A stretch of 64,000 nucleotides of DNA from Dryocosmus kuriphilus (GCA_038277395.1 CM076193.1:75286252-75350251), one strand, 5' to 3'. Shown: positions 10,721 through 22,877, counted from the stretch's first letter. Notes: generated by a model not told the origin, from the sequence alone. Numbers and translations: made by a program.

Positions 10721-10748
10721 AGACTGCTTGTTTGTACGCGTTTATATA
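10721..10748 (-). promoter_or_regulatory. Core promoter of the minus-strand Polinton gene
   Basis: On the minus strand TATATAA (plus-strand 10742-10748) is followed about 24 bases later by GCAGTCT, an arthropod-style initiator (plus-strand 10721-10728). The ATG at 10687 follows 37 bases further on. Spacing is slightly short for TATA to start site, so moderate confidence. Confidence 0.5.
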
Positions 10749-11011
10749 CGAAACCATATGTGGAGTGGGTTGAATAGATGTTTGGAGGGGGAAAGTCCAC
10801 AGTCGATGAGCGTGGGAAACGGTAATATTTCTCACATGTGTGCATGTGTGTAAATTTTTTTTGTAACGGTCAACAAAGAAAAATTTTTCCCCCTAAAAAA
10901 GCGGGCAAAAGATCATGTGTAAACTATAAATCACATATGAGTTCGTATTTCTCAGAATTAAACAAAGATTACATTCTGCACAAAAGGATCTATCAATAAA
11001 TAACTCTAGGG

Positions 11012-11550
11012 CATCCTTATTTTTCAGAAATCATAAAAAGGAACACCTGGTAGTTATAAATCACTCAAAACAATTCTTATTGCTTAAAAAATTGAACAAA
11101 GACATTTTTAAAAGTACAAATGGACATATCTATAAATTACGCAAAAGAATTTCTATTTTCTAGGAATAGAACAAAGAAACACCTGGGACGTATAAGTTAC
11201 ATCAAAGAATCTGTATTTTTCTAAAATAACACGTGTTTCAACCCATAAATTATACATGCGAGATACTTCTTATATAAAGAAGAGAATCCTTATTTTCCAG
11301 AAATCATAAAAAGGAACACCTGGTAGTTATAAATCACTCAAAACAATCCGTATTGCTTAAAAAATTGAACAAAGACATTTTTAAAAGTATAAATGAATAT
11401 ATCTGTAAATTACGCAAAAGAATTTCTATTTTCTAGGAATAGAACAAAAAAACACCTGGGACGTATAAAATTACATCAAAGAATCTGTATTTTTCTAAAA
11501 TAACACGTGTTTCAACCCATAAATTATACATGTGAGATACTTTTTATATA
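11012..11550. repeat. Direct repeat, two copies of about 265 bp
   Basis: Copy 1 (about 11012-11276) and copy 2 (about 11285-11550) share the same succession of blocks: TCAGAAATCATAAAAAGGAA, then CACCTGGTAGTTATAAATCA, then a TTGAACAAAGACATTTTTAA block, then AACACGTGTTTCAACCCATA. Differences are few. The unit has no coding capacity and lies in the long upstream region between the divergent minus-strand gene and the plus-strand cluster. Confidence 0.85.
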
Positions 11551-12559
11551 AAGAGGGTGAATTGTAAAAGTCCATGCTTTTAGAAGCTATGTAATAGGAT
11601 TACAGAGAAAAAAAGTAATAAATTATGTGTTTGCCTATAGAAAGCTCTACTAAAGAAATCGATTTATGGAATTTTCCAAAAATAGTACAATGACAAAATA
11701 CAAATGTGTGCTCGCTAGTACTGTATTATTATCAAGATAAAGAAAACTTTTTCTTTCGAGTTTTCAGAAAATGAAACAATACAACTTTACAGAGAAAAGT
11801 TTCTCACGTATATTTTACCATCGAGATGAAAAAACAGGAAATATAAAAATGTGGTTCTTTGAGGTAGACGATTGTCACTGAAAAATGAACGTTGGAGGTT
11901 TTGTCAGAGAATATGTCAATTTCCAGACAATAAGTCAATTTCAAAACCTGTGCAGGACTAGTCGTAAAAAAACAAGATAGAAAAAACGATATTTGAAAGA
12001 ATTGTATTTGAAATTTTTATTGAAATCAACTGGAACACCTGTAGTGACTTGTGTGACAAGTGTATGTTAAACGAAAAAAAGAACTCTTAAGAGTTTGACC
12101 ACAAGGGTAGTAGAGAATAGAGTATTGAAGACCACATTTATTATTCTATAGAGTGTCGTACCTGTACTATGTTTGAGATTGTTTGTTCTCAAAAATCACC
12201 GACCGATAGAAAGACACAAAGGTTTTTTACAGTCAAGGTATGATCTCGCGGCAGGAAAGGAAGTTCAAAAACCCACCAGGTAACCCCATAAAAAACAGTA
12301 GGGGTAAGGCTGACGATGGTAACTCTCTCTCTCGTTCTCTACCCTAAGAACTTTCTCCTTTGTAAGCGATGTAAGAGGTGCACTAGACAAGTTTTCAAAA
12401 AGTTATGCATGTGTAGGCGGAATGTATAGTATTTATGTGGAGAGGTAACATATGTACTAGTCCTTAAATAGTGCCCCTCTAGCCCTCTGATCACAGTTTT
12501 GATTCGAGCGTCTCGCGTATCGTTGATTTTACACCTTGTGAGAAATACCGGTCCGAAAA
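11551..12559. other. Polinton intergenic region, no gene seen
   Basis: Non-coding. It contains a run of CT-rich sequence near 12327 and short G+C-rich patches. A CTTAAATAG box (12464-12472) lies 22 bp upstream of a GATCACAGTTTTG block (about 12490) that may be an initiator for the plus-strand cluster. Confidence 0.4.
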
Positions 12560-12679
12560 ATGGTTCTTTTTGAAGAATTGATACGCATTTTGCTCGCGAT
12601 AAGTGATAGTTTATCGGACGAAGTGTGTCTGTGGCATTTGCAGAATATTCTGCGAATGTGTACTACGGAAGAAATCTAG
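12560..12679 (+). CDS. Small upstream ORF, 39 codons, uncertain
   Basis: ATG at 12560 opens a 39-residue frame beginning MVLFEELIRILLAISDSLSD and ending with TAG at 12677-12679. It is leucine-rich and amphipathic. It precedes the putative first exon of the acidic-protein gene by 12 bases and could be a small Polinton product or an upstream ORF. I do not recognise it and it may be chance. Confidence 0.25.
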   Translation: MVLFEELIRILLAISDSLSDEVCLWHLQNILRMCTTEEI

Positions 12680-12691
12680 AGAATTTCACAA

Positions 12692-13128
12692 ATGCTAGCC
12701 ACAAACAGCGCTTTGAGGCTAGCATACAACATGTATGTCGAGAGAAGTGTGCAATTCTCTAACATCATGCTACAAAATATAGGTAGGTGTAGTGATTTTA
12801 AAAAGTGTATACGTGTGTGTGTGTGTGTGTGTGTGTGTGTTGTGTGGGCGTAAATTTTTGTATTTTTATAGCGTTGTTTTAATTTTTAAAAAAATTCCAG
12901 TTCGTACTGAAGAGTGGATGGGACCTCCGCTACCATACACTTATCCAATTGTGCAGACACCTCATCAGCCACAACAAGACTGGATTCAACCTGGCTACTC
13001 ACCCGCCTTATGTGATGATTATGCGACTGTGACTGACGATGAAGAAAATGATGAACAACTGGAAGAGGGCGAAGACGTATCGGAGGATGAGGAGCAAACC
13101 CAAAATATAAGAAGATTATTTATTAATA

Positions 13129-13186
<58 letters not shown>

Positions 13187-14111
13187 CAACAGTGTGTGGG
13201 ACAATGTGCCATCTAAATATGGCGGTGACTACTCTAATTTTGAGAGTCACAGACCTGGTAAGTTTTTGCAATAAATTTTTACTTGTTTTTGAATAATGTT
13301 CCGAACCAATTTGTATAAAAAGTTTTCCCGAAAATTAAATAAATATAAAAATTTCAAAAAATAAATAAATAAATAAAAATAAATAGGTAAATAAAAGGTA
13401 AATTTGAAAGAAATTTTCAGAAAAAATGTCAAAAAAATTTTTTAAATCCAAAATAATTTTCCAAAAAAAATACCTATGAAAAACATTTTAAAAAGTTTTT
13501 GTCTTTATCCCATATCTATTTAAAGAATTAAAAAAATTTGTTAAAAAAAAACACATTTGTTTTTATTTCGTTTCTTAAAATCAAAGTATTTTTGAAATTG
13601 AGGAGAAATTTAATGAAGTTTCTAAACACACAGAAAAAACTTAAATTGTAATTAATTTCGAAATTAGAAAAATTTTAAGACTTTAAGAAGTTTATCATAT
13701 TTTTTATCAGATTTACTATTTTATACTTTTGTAGGTATTTTAAAAAGTAGTTTTGTTTTGTTTAAAGAATTCAATACTTTTAATCGATTTCAAAAGAAAG
13801 TAAAATTGTTTAACATTGAATACAAGAAATTTTTTGTTATTTGTACTATTTTTAAAAACTGTAAAGATTAAATTTTTTTATGAGATTCTTGACGATTGTA
13901 TTTAGAAAATAAGAAACCTTTTACTTCATTTTGTAAAGTTTCATTTATTTTAAATTTCATTCTCCTTCATTAAAAAGTTTGCTGTTGTTTTTATTTAATT
14001 TATAATATTTTATAAAATTGTTTCATACCATTAGGTACTAAATAAAATTTCTGTTTTACAGCCAATGCAAGTTTAATGACTCTGACCGAATCCGCACCAG
14101 CCGAGTCCTGA
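12692..14111 (+). CDS. Spliced acidic Polinton protein (three-exon model)
   Basis: Proposed exons are 12692-12782, 12901-13257 and 14062-14111. Donors AG|GTAGGT and TG|GTAAGT and acceptors TTCCAG and TTACAG are good, and all junctions are phase 1. The product of about 165 residues starts MLATNSALRLAYN. It has a Pro/Gln-rich segment, an acidic stretch with a run of about 17 aspartates encoded by a GAT microsatellite (about 13128-13186), and a short tail ending in TGA at 14109-14111, five bases before the polymerase ATG. I do not recognise a domain. An alternative is that exon 2 skips the polymerase gene and joins the acidic exons at 18398 in the same phase. The intron 1 region contains a (GT)n run at about 12812-12841. 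Confidence 0.45.
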
Positions 14112-14115
14112 GGAA

Positions 14116-17100
14116 ATGATCTTTGAGAGCGGCATTGAAGCAGAAGAAGAAGAAGAAGCAGAAGAAGAAGAGGAGGAAGAAGAAGAAATTAATCAAATTG
14201 GGGGAGGTTCTGATAACCAGCAGGGTGAGGAGCAGGAACAGCAGCAACAGCAACAACAACAAGAAACAGGTGAGGGAGAGTTTTACCATATAGAGTATGA
14301 GCGGTCGCGGTATTATCCGAAATTTAACTTCAACGGGTTCGAGATAAAAGTACATATTAATGAACCGGAGAATAATCGGGTTGGTGAGGTCGTTGTCTAT
14401 TGTGAAGAGGCTGTTAGGTCTTTATATAATTATTTAATGGGTAAAGTTGAAAATAGTGACAGGGTAGGTATTAAATTTAATTCAGATTTTTTTAAAAAAG
14501 GTGGTGGGGGTTTATCGTTTAGACCGGCGCATCAGTATACATTCGAGGAATTCTGGAAGGTTTTATTTAGTGTCATACAAAGTAACGAAGATTTTGTCAT
14601 AGATCAATCATTTATCATCAATTTTGATTGGGTTAAGGATGAGCGAGGTATGGGCAGGAAAAACGTTCCTCTAACACATAATGATGCTCGGAAACGCTCT
14701 CTCCTAACAAGCATTAAAAAAGATAATCTATGTTTACCACGGTCAATCGTAGTAGCGCGGATTCATGCGGAGCGAGGTAAAATTCGGTCGGGTGTGTTAG
14801 CTCGTAGATACGAACAGGTTCGAAAGGGTAATAGCACTTTGCAGACAACTTTAGCTAATTAACTCGTAAGTGATGTAAATTTAATAATACCCGAAAACGG
14901 TTGTGGGTTAGACGAAATCCATAAATTTCAATTGCATCTTGTCCCTGACAGGATTGCAATTATTATTTATGAATTTTCAACTTTTGGAAAGGGTGTTAAA
15001 TCACCTCTTTACAATGGGTCAGAACTCATAACCGAAACAGGTGAAACGGTTTTACATAATTTGAATATAATGTTGGATAATAATCATTTTTACCCGATTC
15101 TAAGTTTAACGACAGCGGCAACCAGTCAGTATTTCTGCATTCCTTGCAATAAGAGCTTTTTAAACCCTGCAGGACATAGATGCTCAAACACATGTGCTGC
15201 TTGTCAATCGACACCCGCATGCCAAACGAGTGCTGAAAATTCGAATATAATTAATATTAAATGCAGCGTTTGTAACAGATATTTTCACGGTCGAGCTTGT
15301 TTCGAAAATCATTTGAAACCAAAGTCATTTTCAGCTAAAACATCCGTTTGCAAGGCCTTACGAATTTGCACGGGCTGCACGCGTTTTATTAATTCATGGG
15401 TGGAAAGAGATCATGAATGCGGTAAAAAATATTGTTTTAACTGTAAATGTCGTCGCGATATGAATCATCAATGTTATATATCACCTGTTTTGGACAAAGT
15501 CGCAAAAAACACTAAAGGGGTGAGTTTTGTTTTTTACGACTTTGAAACACAACAGTGTGATAAATTACCTGGTGATCCCGACAAAAACGTGCACAAACCG
15601 AACCTCTGTGTAGCCCAGAGAGTGTGCACTAACTGTATAGGCCTTGAAAATATGAAGGAAATTTGCCAGAACTGTGGATTTCGAGAGCATATTTTTGAAG
15701 GCAAAAATGCAGTCGACCAGTTTGTTGAGCTGGTAACAAGACCTCAAAATAAATTTAGTGAAATCATTTGCATTGCTCATAATGCAAAAGCATTTGATTC
15801 ACAATTTATTTTGAAATATCTTGTTGAGAAAAAGGGTACGAGAATTCGACCCGACATAATAACAAACGGGATAAATATAATTAGTATGAAGCTAGGTCGT
15901 GTAAAATTCATTGATAGTTTAAATTATTTACACATGCCCTTGAGTAAACTTCCGAAAGCTTTCGGGTTTGATGAAGTTAAAAAGGGTACTTTCCCGCACC
16001 TTTTTAATACACCCGAAAATATCTCTTATAAGGGTCCTCTGCCTGATTCAAAATTTTACTCCCCAGACACAATGTCTGTGGAAGCGAGAAAAGAATTTTT
16101 CGAGTGGTATCGGACTCTCGAAGAAGACTCTAGATATGTATTCGACTTTCGTAAAAAATTGGTCGAATACTGTAGAAACGATGTGGCGATCCTGCGTACT
16201 GCATGCATTGCTTTCAGAGATATTTTTCTCAAATGTGCGAACGTGTGCCCTTTTTCAGAAAGTGTCACAATTGCTTCAGCTTGTTCCCGTGTTTACCGAA
16301 AAAACTTTCTAAAGCCAGACACTATTGGTATTGTACCTCCTGGTGGGTACCGAAAGGCTGACAATCAGTCCAAAATTGCCATTGAGTGGTTTTTGTGGTG
16401 TGAAAAAGAACTCGGTAAAGAGATTAGGCACGCTGGTAGGTCGCGCGAGTATCGGGCCCTCGAGGGGATTCTAGTTGACGGCTATTACGAGGATCAAGGT
16501 AATAAACATGTTTTACAGTTTCATGGTTGTTTCTTTCACGGATGCCCTGACTGTAAAAAAATTAACCGCGACGCGAAATTAAACAACGGAGTGTCGTTAG
16601 ACGAACGTTTTGAACGTACACGAGATCAAAGCGAAAAGCTTCGAAATGCGGGTTACATTCTCACCGAAATGTGGGAATGTAAATTTAAGTCAATAAAAGA
16701 AAACTCCCCCGAAATGAGAAATTTTCTAAAAGATCACCCGATATTGTTGAATAACGTTTTAAATCCACGCAATGCATTTTATGGTGGTCGTACAGGAAAT
16801 ATCACGTGTTTTTACGAGATTAAGGATGGAGAAACAATTCAATATATAGATATTTGCTCTCTATATCCTTATATCTCAAAATATGGGAAATTTCCAGTAG
16901 GACACCCTAAAGTTCTCGTGGGTGATGAATGTAAACTCATAACTGGTGATTTTTTTGAAAATTTAAATAATTTAGAAGGTTTGATTAAATGCCGTATTTT
17001 ACCGCCTCAGAATTTATTTCATCCGGTACTCCCTCTTAAAGTACATAACAAACTTATGTTCCCGCTCTGTAATGCTTGTTGCGAGAATCTCCAGCAGGAA

Positions 17101-18173
17101 GAGTGTCAACATGACCCTTCTATGCGTGAAATTGAGGGTGTGTGGGTATCGGATGAGGTAAAAAAAGCAGTAGAAATGGGTTATATAATAAAATCTATTT
17201 ATGAAATCTGGCAATATCGTGTTGTTAAATACAATCCCGAAACACGAGAAGGTGGACTATTTGCCGATTATATAAATAGATTTTTAAAGATAAAACAAGA
17301 ATCTTCTGGATGGCCAATTGATTGTATTGACGAGGTCAGTAAACTAGCGTACCTTAATGAACACTCGACAATCGAGGGTGTTGATTTAGATTACGACAAA
17401 ATTACTAAAAACCCTGGTCTTCGCTCAGTTTCCAAACTTTGTTTGAATTCATTTTGGGGGAAATTTGGACAACGGGAAAATTTAATGAAATCCCGTTATA
17501 TTGAAACCGTAAAAGAGCTTTCGTTGCTTTTCGTTAATCCGGAAATAGAGGTCTTTGACATAACCCCTGTCAATGACAACATGCTGTGTGTCTCGTTTAA
17601 ACAGAATGCCGAAGCTTGTAAACCTTCAAACAACACAAATGTAGTTATAGCCGCCTACACAACGGCCCAAGCACGGCTCGTTTTGTATGACTACTTGTCT
17701 CAGTTGGGACGTCGTGTCCTCTACTATGACACGGATTCGTGTATTTATGTATGACGAAACGAGCCTGGCGAGTATAATCCTCCTCTTGGTCGTCTTTTGG
17801 GTCAAATGACTGACGAACTAGAGGGGGAATACGGTAAGGGGAGTTACATAAGGACTTTTGTTTCCGGAGGTCCTAAATTTTACGCGTATCAGGTAATAGC
17901 AGGAAATGGTAAAACTCACACAAAATGCAAGGTAAAGGGGGGATAACTTTAAACTATAAAAATTCACAAGTTATTAATTTCAATTCAATCCGGGAAATGA
18001 TTGTCGATCGAGCAGTGGAGTCTATTAAATTAAATTTTAGAGCAATCCGACGTACCGCATTTCACGACGTCCTCACAGTTAACGAAACTAAAACAGTCAA
18101 ACCTGTTTGCAATAAAAGACGTTTTTTCGAAAATTATGACTCGATCCCGTATGGTTATAAGGAACCGCTTTAA
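14116..18173 (+). pseudogene. Polinton protein-primed DNA polymerase B (PolB), broken
   Basis: Replicates the element by protein priming. After a Glu/Gln-rich N-terminus come a LCLPRSIVVA block (about 14730), a cysteine-rich zinc-finger region (15130-15470), 3'-5' exonuclease motifs FVFYDFETQ (about 15535), IAHNAKAFD (15772) and YCRNDVAIL (16169), and polymerase motifs A (YIDICSLYP, 16848), B (KLCLNSFWGKFG, 17440) and C (YYDTDS, 17726). The C-terminal part runs to 18173. Lesions: TAA at 14860-14862, TGA at 17752-17754 just after motif C, and a frameshift in a G6 run at 17937-17942. At least 1330 codons in total, usual for Polinton PolB. Only the three point lesions separate it from an open frame, so inactivation is fairly recent. 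Confidence 0.95.
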
Positions 18174-18206
18174 TTCTCACAAATACTCTGGTTTCTCCCT
18201 CCCTCT

Positions 18207-18265
<59 letters not shown>

Positions 18266-18397
18266 ATATATGTTATATATGTTTTATAATAAACGAATAT
18301 AGGTTAGTATAGTTTTCTATATTCACACATACGTGTGCGTGTGTTTGTTTTTGTATGCTTCAATGATTGCTAATCTCCTTTCACTTTTTCATTACAG
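18174..18397. repeat. (CT)n microsatellite and short spacer
   Basis: A CT dinucleotide run of about 60 bp at about 18203-18261 follows the polymerase stop, then AT-rich sequence ending in a pyrimidine tract and the acceptor TTCATTACAG at 18397. Confidence 0.85.
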
Positions 18398-18960
18398 ATA
18401 CAACAGTACCACCACCACAAAGAACACCCTTGGAAGACGATGTTCCTTTGACACAGGTTCTCTCAAATGGAACTGTATCAATTTTATTAAAAATCCCAAA
18501 CAATTTGAAGGTCGTTATTGGTAAGTCTAAATATTATTTTCGTTTAAAAAAAAATAAAAATTGTTTAAACAAATATTTAATGCTTTTAATTTTTCCAGAT
18601 TACAAAGAATATAAAGGGGAAGATATCATTTTACAGTTTGACCCCGCCTCCGACGACGAGGACGACGACGATGACGTCACGGAGGTACATAGTCATGGAT
18701 TAGAACCAGACGAGATCCCTCGAAACCCAGGATTCATAGGAATTTCAGAGGTGGCCCTTCGTCGTCTAGAGGAATCGAGGCAGAGTGTAGAGACGACTGC
18801 TACTGCTGTTGCTGCTGTTGTTGACGGGTCGAGGAAACGTTCCCATACCATTCATCTCGAGAATATACTAACTGTAAAGCCGCAGGTCGTTGATCTAACG
18901 AGTGATGATGACGAAGATGATGATGATCATCAGACAATAAAAAAAATTCGTCAATTTTAA
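18398..18960 (+). CDS. Acidic Polinton exons downstream of PolB
   Basis: Two exons, 18398-18520 and 18599-18960, are joined by a phase-1 intron (donor TG|GTAAGT, acceptor TTCCAG). The product begins DTTVPPPQRTPLEDD, includes a short beta-like segment TVSILLKIP, and has two acidic tracts (DDEDDDDD and DDDEDDDD) separated by a helix (ISEVALRRLEES) and an Ala/Val stretch. It ends with a basic IKKIRQF. There is no in-frame start: the first exon begins right after an acceptor in phase 1. It must therefore be joined to an upstream exon, and the acidic exons before PolB have matching phase. No known domain recognised. Confidence 0.5.
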
Positions 18961-19806
18961 AATAAATAAATATACCAGGTCTATTTTTCATATGTAAAGA
19001 AAAGTTTAGGGTTTAAAAAAAACATTTAAAAAAAATTGTAAATGTTAAACCACAAAAAAAAACTAGATTTAATAAACATTATTATATAATTATATTATTA
19101 TATTATTATTGTATATTATATACATGTATATATTATTATAATGTAAATATTATAAATATTTCTAGTTGTATATTTTCTCGCTTCAGTATATTTTTTATTA
19201 TATTTTTTATTTACAAATTGTAATTTCTTTTTGAAACTTAAATTTAAAAAAAGTTAACAACAATCCTGTATTTACTTTCATAAAACTTACTTTAAAAAAT
19301 TAAAAAAAAAGATAGGTTAATTTTTAATAAGGTAGCTTAATTTTTTTTTCAAAATAAAATAGAGTTAGATGTAAATTTCCTTGAGAAGGATATCTAGCAG
19401 TAATAAGCGTAGGATATTTCTTTATTTTTTTCTCCTATGGGTAATACAGTTGTTCGTATCCTAGAGTTAGAAAAAGTTTTATTAATAATATATATATATT
19501 ATATATATATATATATATTGTAGAAATTGTAGAATACGTAACCAAAATTTTGATAGTGTGATGGCGGCGGCGTCGGCGGCCATGTCTCGTTGTAAGCTCA
19601 TAGGAGACATGGACTGAGGTTTTGAGCTAATATCTTTTGTTTTTAGCTATTATTTTCAAGCTATCAGCTGATTGATGCGCGGCCGCTGCAACCAGGCCAG
19701 TGAGCTTATAAGCCTGGTTGCCACGCATTGGATTTTTAGCATATTTGGCTTTTAATTTTACAAGATTGGAGGACGTTAGACTATAAAAGTCATAGAATTT
19801 CGCTGC
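18961..19806. other. AT-rich Polinton spacer
   Basis: Non-coding. TA-rich microsatellite tracts at about 19077-19160 and 19487-19520, poly-A/T runs, then a GGCGGCGGCGTCGGCGGCC patch at about 19563. Probably carries the promoter of the morphogenetic gene block that starts at 19807. Confidence 0.5.
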
Positions 19807-20502
19807 ATGGGTCTATTTGTGAAAATAGATCCGAGGTGGAAACATCCCTTCACATCCATGATTTGCGGGCCTGCAGGTTGTGGAAAGACGTTTTTTGTGA
19901 AAAAATTTATCCGTCACATCGATCAGATGTGTGATGTTGTTTTTCAGCGCATAATTTTTTATTATTCTGAATGGTAACCATCCTATCTCGAATACGGAAA
20001 AAATATCGAATTTCGGGAAGGTTTGCCGCAATCATCAGATTATTCCAGTGATACTCGTGCAAAATTAATAATTATTGACGATTTGATGCGCGAATCTTCT
20101 AATAATACAATAGTCGATCTTTTTACCAAGGGCAGTCATCATAAAAACTTGAGTGTTATTTTTATTTCACAGAATCTCTTCCATCAGGGACATGGTCAAC
20201 GTGATATATCGCTAAATGCTAATTATATTGTTGTTTTTAAAAATCCTCGTGATCGTGCACAAATTCAGTATATGGCACGTCAAGTAGTTCCTGAAAATCC
20301 AAGGTTTGTCCAGGAGGCCTACCACGATGCGACTTCTCAACCTTATGGTTATCTTCTCTTTGATTTGAAGCAATCCACTTCTGATAATTGCCGTTTTAGA
20401 ACGTCAATATTCCCCACTGATCCACTTCACTACATATACGTTCCTGCAAAAGGTATAAAAACCCAAAACTCTGCGACATCTGTTCCAGTCGTGCACCTGT
20501 GA
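19807..20502 (+). pseudogene. Polinton genome-packaging ATPase (FtsK/HerA, A32-like), one stop
   Basis: Pumps DNA into the capsid. From ATG 19807 the protein opens with a Walker A motif GPAGCGKTFF (about residues 21-30). A Walker B LIIIDDL follows (about 20058), then a sensor-like IFISQNLF and the LNANYIVVFKNPRDR segment typical of this family. Length of 231 codons fits. The only lesion is TAA at 19975-19977, between Walker A and B; the frame is the same on both sides. The stop at 20500-20502 overlaps the next ATG by one base (TGATG), implying tight coupling with the following gene. Confidence 0.93.
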
Positions 20503-20873
20503 TGAAGTCGAAAACACGTAAGCACGCCATAGGTGTGAAAAACGTCGCACAATTGCGAGCTTTATTTCATCTAAACGCTAATCAACGGCGAGTACTACTC
20601 AAAGTAGCCGACCCAAAACTTATTAAATGTCTGTGTGAGTGCGCGTTAAACATTTTACACGGGAATGTTCCTTTGAACAAAAGTGAAAAACTAAAGTTGA
20701 AAAAACACAGACACGCATTACGTAAATTGGCCACACCACGCGGTACATGGAAAAGTAAAAAACGGTTCATTGTGCAAAAAGGTGGTGGATTTTTACCGCT
20801 TTTGATAGCAGCCATCATCAGTACCCTTCTTTCGCGTCTTTTTTCACCATCATCATCATCAACCTCATCGTAA
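20502..20873 (+). CDS. Small basic Polinton protein
   Basis: ATG at 20502 gives 123 residues, intact. It is strongly basic (KSKTRKHA..., KLKLKKHRHALRK) and ends with QKGGGFLPLLIAAIISTLLSRLF, a glycine turn followed by a hydrophobic helix, then a Ser-rich tail. I know this layout from proteins next to the ATPase in insect Polintons, but no function is established to my knowledge. A virion or DNA-associated role with membrane affinity is a guess from composition. Confidence 0.75.
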   Translation: MKSKTRKHAIGVKNVAQLRALFHLNANQRRVLLKVADPKLIKCLCECALNILHGNVPLNKSEKLKLKKHRHALRKLATPRGTWKSKKRFIVQKGGGFLPLLIAAIISTLLSRLFSPSSSSTSS

Positions 20874-20881
20874 ATAATTCC

Positions 20882-21791
20882 ATGGAGCATGCCCGGAAAA
20901 TGGTACTCGTACTCAGCGATCGCCTGTCACAACTCCAACACCAGCCTTTAACGTCGCAACATTTTTCACAACTAGAACAAGAACAAAATGACGTGCAAAA
21001 TACACATTTTTTTTCTACCAACTACCCAGACTCCTGGTAACCCGCGCAGTAGGTTGGATATCGAAATGAGTGAAATTTTAAACTCTTCATCAGTGAAAGA
21101 TGACCGTGAAAGATGGAAAATGTACCAACAAGTGTTGCAAAAATATCTTTTCTTTAGCGAAGAATCTCGAAAATCATCATTGAAGAAGAAGAAGGGGAAC
21201 AATATAGAAGAGGAGGAGAGGGAGGAGAGGAATAATTTGGTAGACGACACAACTCTGCCTATTGAGGATATTATTGCATCAGTTCCGAAAACATACAAAA
21301 GTAAGGCTGTATTATTATTAGATCAATTACAAAAATCGGGTATAAAGGAGAGATTATATTGGAATAAAAAAGGTACAGTTTTTATCGATGGACGTCGAGT
21401 GGAAAATTCAGCCATTGAAGATCTTATAAACGACGCATTGCGACGTAGAAAAAGAGTTGTCGTTCCTGGTAGACAGGAGTTTGCTCGCTTCCTTCGTGAA
21501 ATATCCATACCGCGAGAACTTATTGGAAATAATTACTATTGGAAAGCTTCGCGGATTGTAAGTATTTCACCAAGAAAAACCTCAACACCACTTAAGCGAA
21601 AAAATAAGGTTAAAAAATCACGGAATGAATCCACCATTCCTTATTCGTCTATTCTAACAGAGGACGAAGACGACGACGAACAGTGGGATAGGAACAAAGA
21701 AAACGGTAGTGCTAGCAGTAGCGAAGATACTTTGATACAAAATACAACGCGCGGAAAGGGACGTTGGATGTCTCTTAGTCTACGAAAATGA
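20882..21791 (+). pseudogene. Conserved Polinton protein of unknown function, one frameshift
   Basis: The gene appears to start at ATG 20882 (MEHARKMVLVLSDRL). It changes frame near the T8 run at about 21006-21013 and continues as a long frame to 21791. Visible segments: LDIEMSEIL, then WKMYQQVLQKYL, an acidic-basic linker, then KAVLLLDQLQKSGIKERLYWNKKGTVFIDGRRV followed by ALRRRKRVV and FLREISIPRELIGN, then a charged Ser-rich tail. The central block is typical of a protein lying between ATPase and integrase in insect Polintons; function unknown. The stop overlaps the integrase start (ATGA at 21788-21791). Confidence 0.7.
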
Positions 21792-22877
21792 AAGTATTGG
21801 AGGATTTGTACTATAATCCACAACATCAGGCGTCATACTCGGGCGCTGAAAAACTTGTACAGGCTACGAGAAATAAATTATCACGTAAAGGGGTTGTAAA
21901 TTGGTTAAAAAGTCAAGGTAGTTTTAATCTTCATCGACCAGTGAGGAAACGTTTCAGAAGAGCGCACTATAACATTGATAATGTGGATGATCTATGGGAG
22001 GCAGATTTAGTTGATTTGCAATCCTTAAAAACATACAATGATAATTATTCATTCATTTTGGCCGCGATCGATGTATTTAGCAAACATGTATGGGTTGAAC
22101 CACTTAAAAACAAGTCTACGCTAGAGGTAAAAAGTGCTTTTACCCGTATTCTGGAGAAAAGTAATAAACGCATACCAATTTGTCTGCAGACTGACAAGGG
22201 AAAAGAATTTATCGGAGCAAGTTTTCACAAATTTCTTCAAGATCGTGATATAAAGTTTAGAGTTGCGCACGATCCTACTGTGAAAGCCGCTGTTGTCGAA
22301 CGTTTTAATCGTACTCTCAAAGAGCGCATGTGGCGATATTTTACACATCGAAACACACAGATATATTGATATCCTTCAACAACTTGTAACAGCATACAAT
22401 AATACACGTCATTCTAGTACTGGAATGCCACCGTCTGATGTAACTCTAGAAAGCGCATCCATCGCGCGAAAAAAAATTTACAACGTCGCTATTTAAATAA
22501 CGACAAAAAGAAAAAAACCTAAATACAACGCTGGTGACGTCGTACTCATCAGTCGTGCACGAGGCACCTTCGAGAAAGGTTACGAATCCGGGTGGAGTGA
22601 GGAATTGTTTATTATTAAACGTGTCATAACGTGGAGGACATATTCACCTATTGTTTACGAATTGGCTGATTTGACAGGCGAAGTCATTGATGGACTTTTT
22701 TACGAACAAGAATTGTCAGATGTCAAGAATAGAGATCTGCAGAACGACGAGTTTATTGTTGAAAAAGTGCTTCGAACGCGTGGAAAAGGTTCTAAAAAAG
22801 AAGTTTTAGTCAAGTGGGTTGGATATCCTGCTAAATTCAATTCCTGGATACCCGCTTCTGAAATAAAAAAACTATAA
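21788..22877 (+). pseudogene. Polinton retroviral-type integrase with chromodomain, broken
   Basis: Inserts the element into the genome. The catalytic DDE triad is visible: Asp in LWEADLVD (about 21995), Asp in LQTDKGKEF (about 22187) and Glu in VVERFNRTLKERMW (about 22300). After a frameshift at about 22344-22360 comes DILQQLVTAYNNTRHS. A TAA at 22494-22496 follows; the same frame then continues through a beta-barrel-like segment to a C-terminal chromodomain: EFIVEKVLRTR, then VLVKWVGYPAKFNSWIP. A chromodomain suggests targeting to histone-marked chromatin, as in chromoviruses. The stop overlaps the next start by one base (TAATG). Confidence 0.93.

Noticed and set aside
13019..13204. Polyserine minus-strand frame
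   Set aside because: Antisense of the GAT microsatellite encoding the Asp run.
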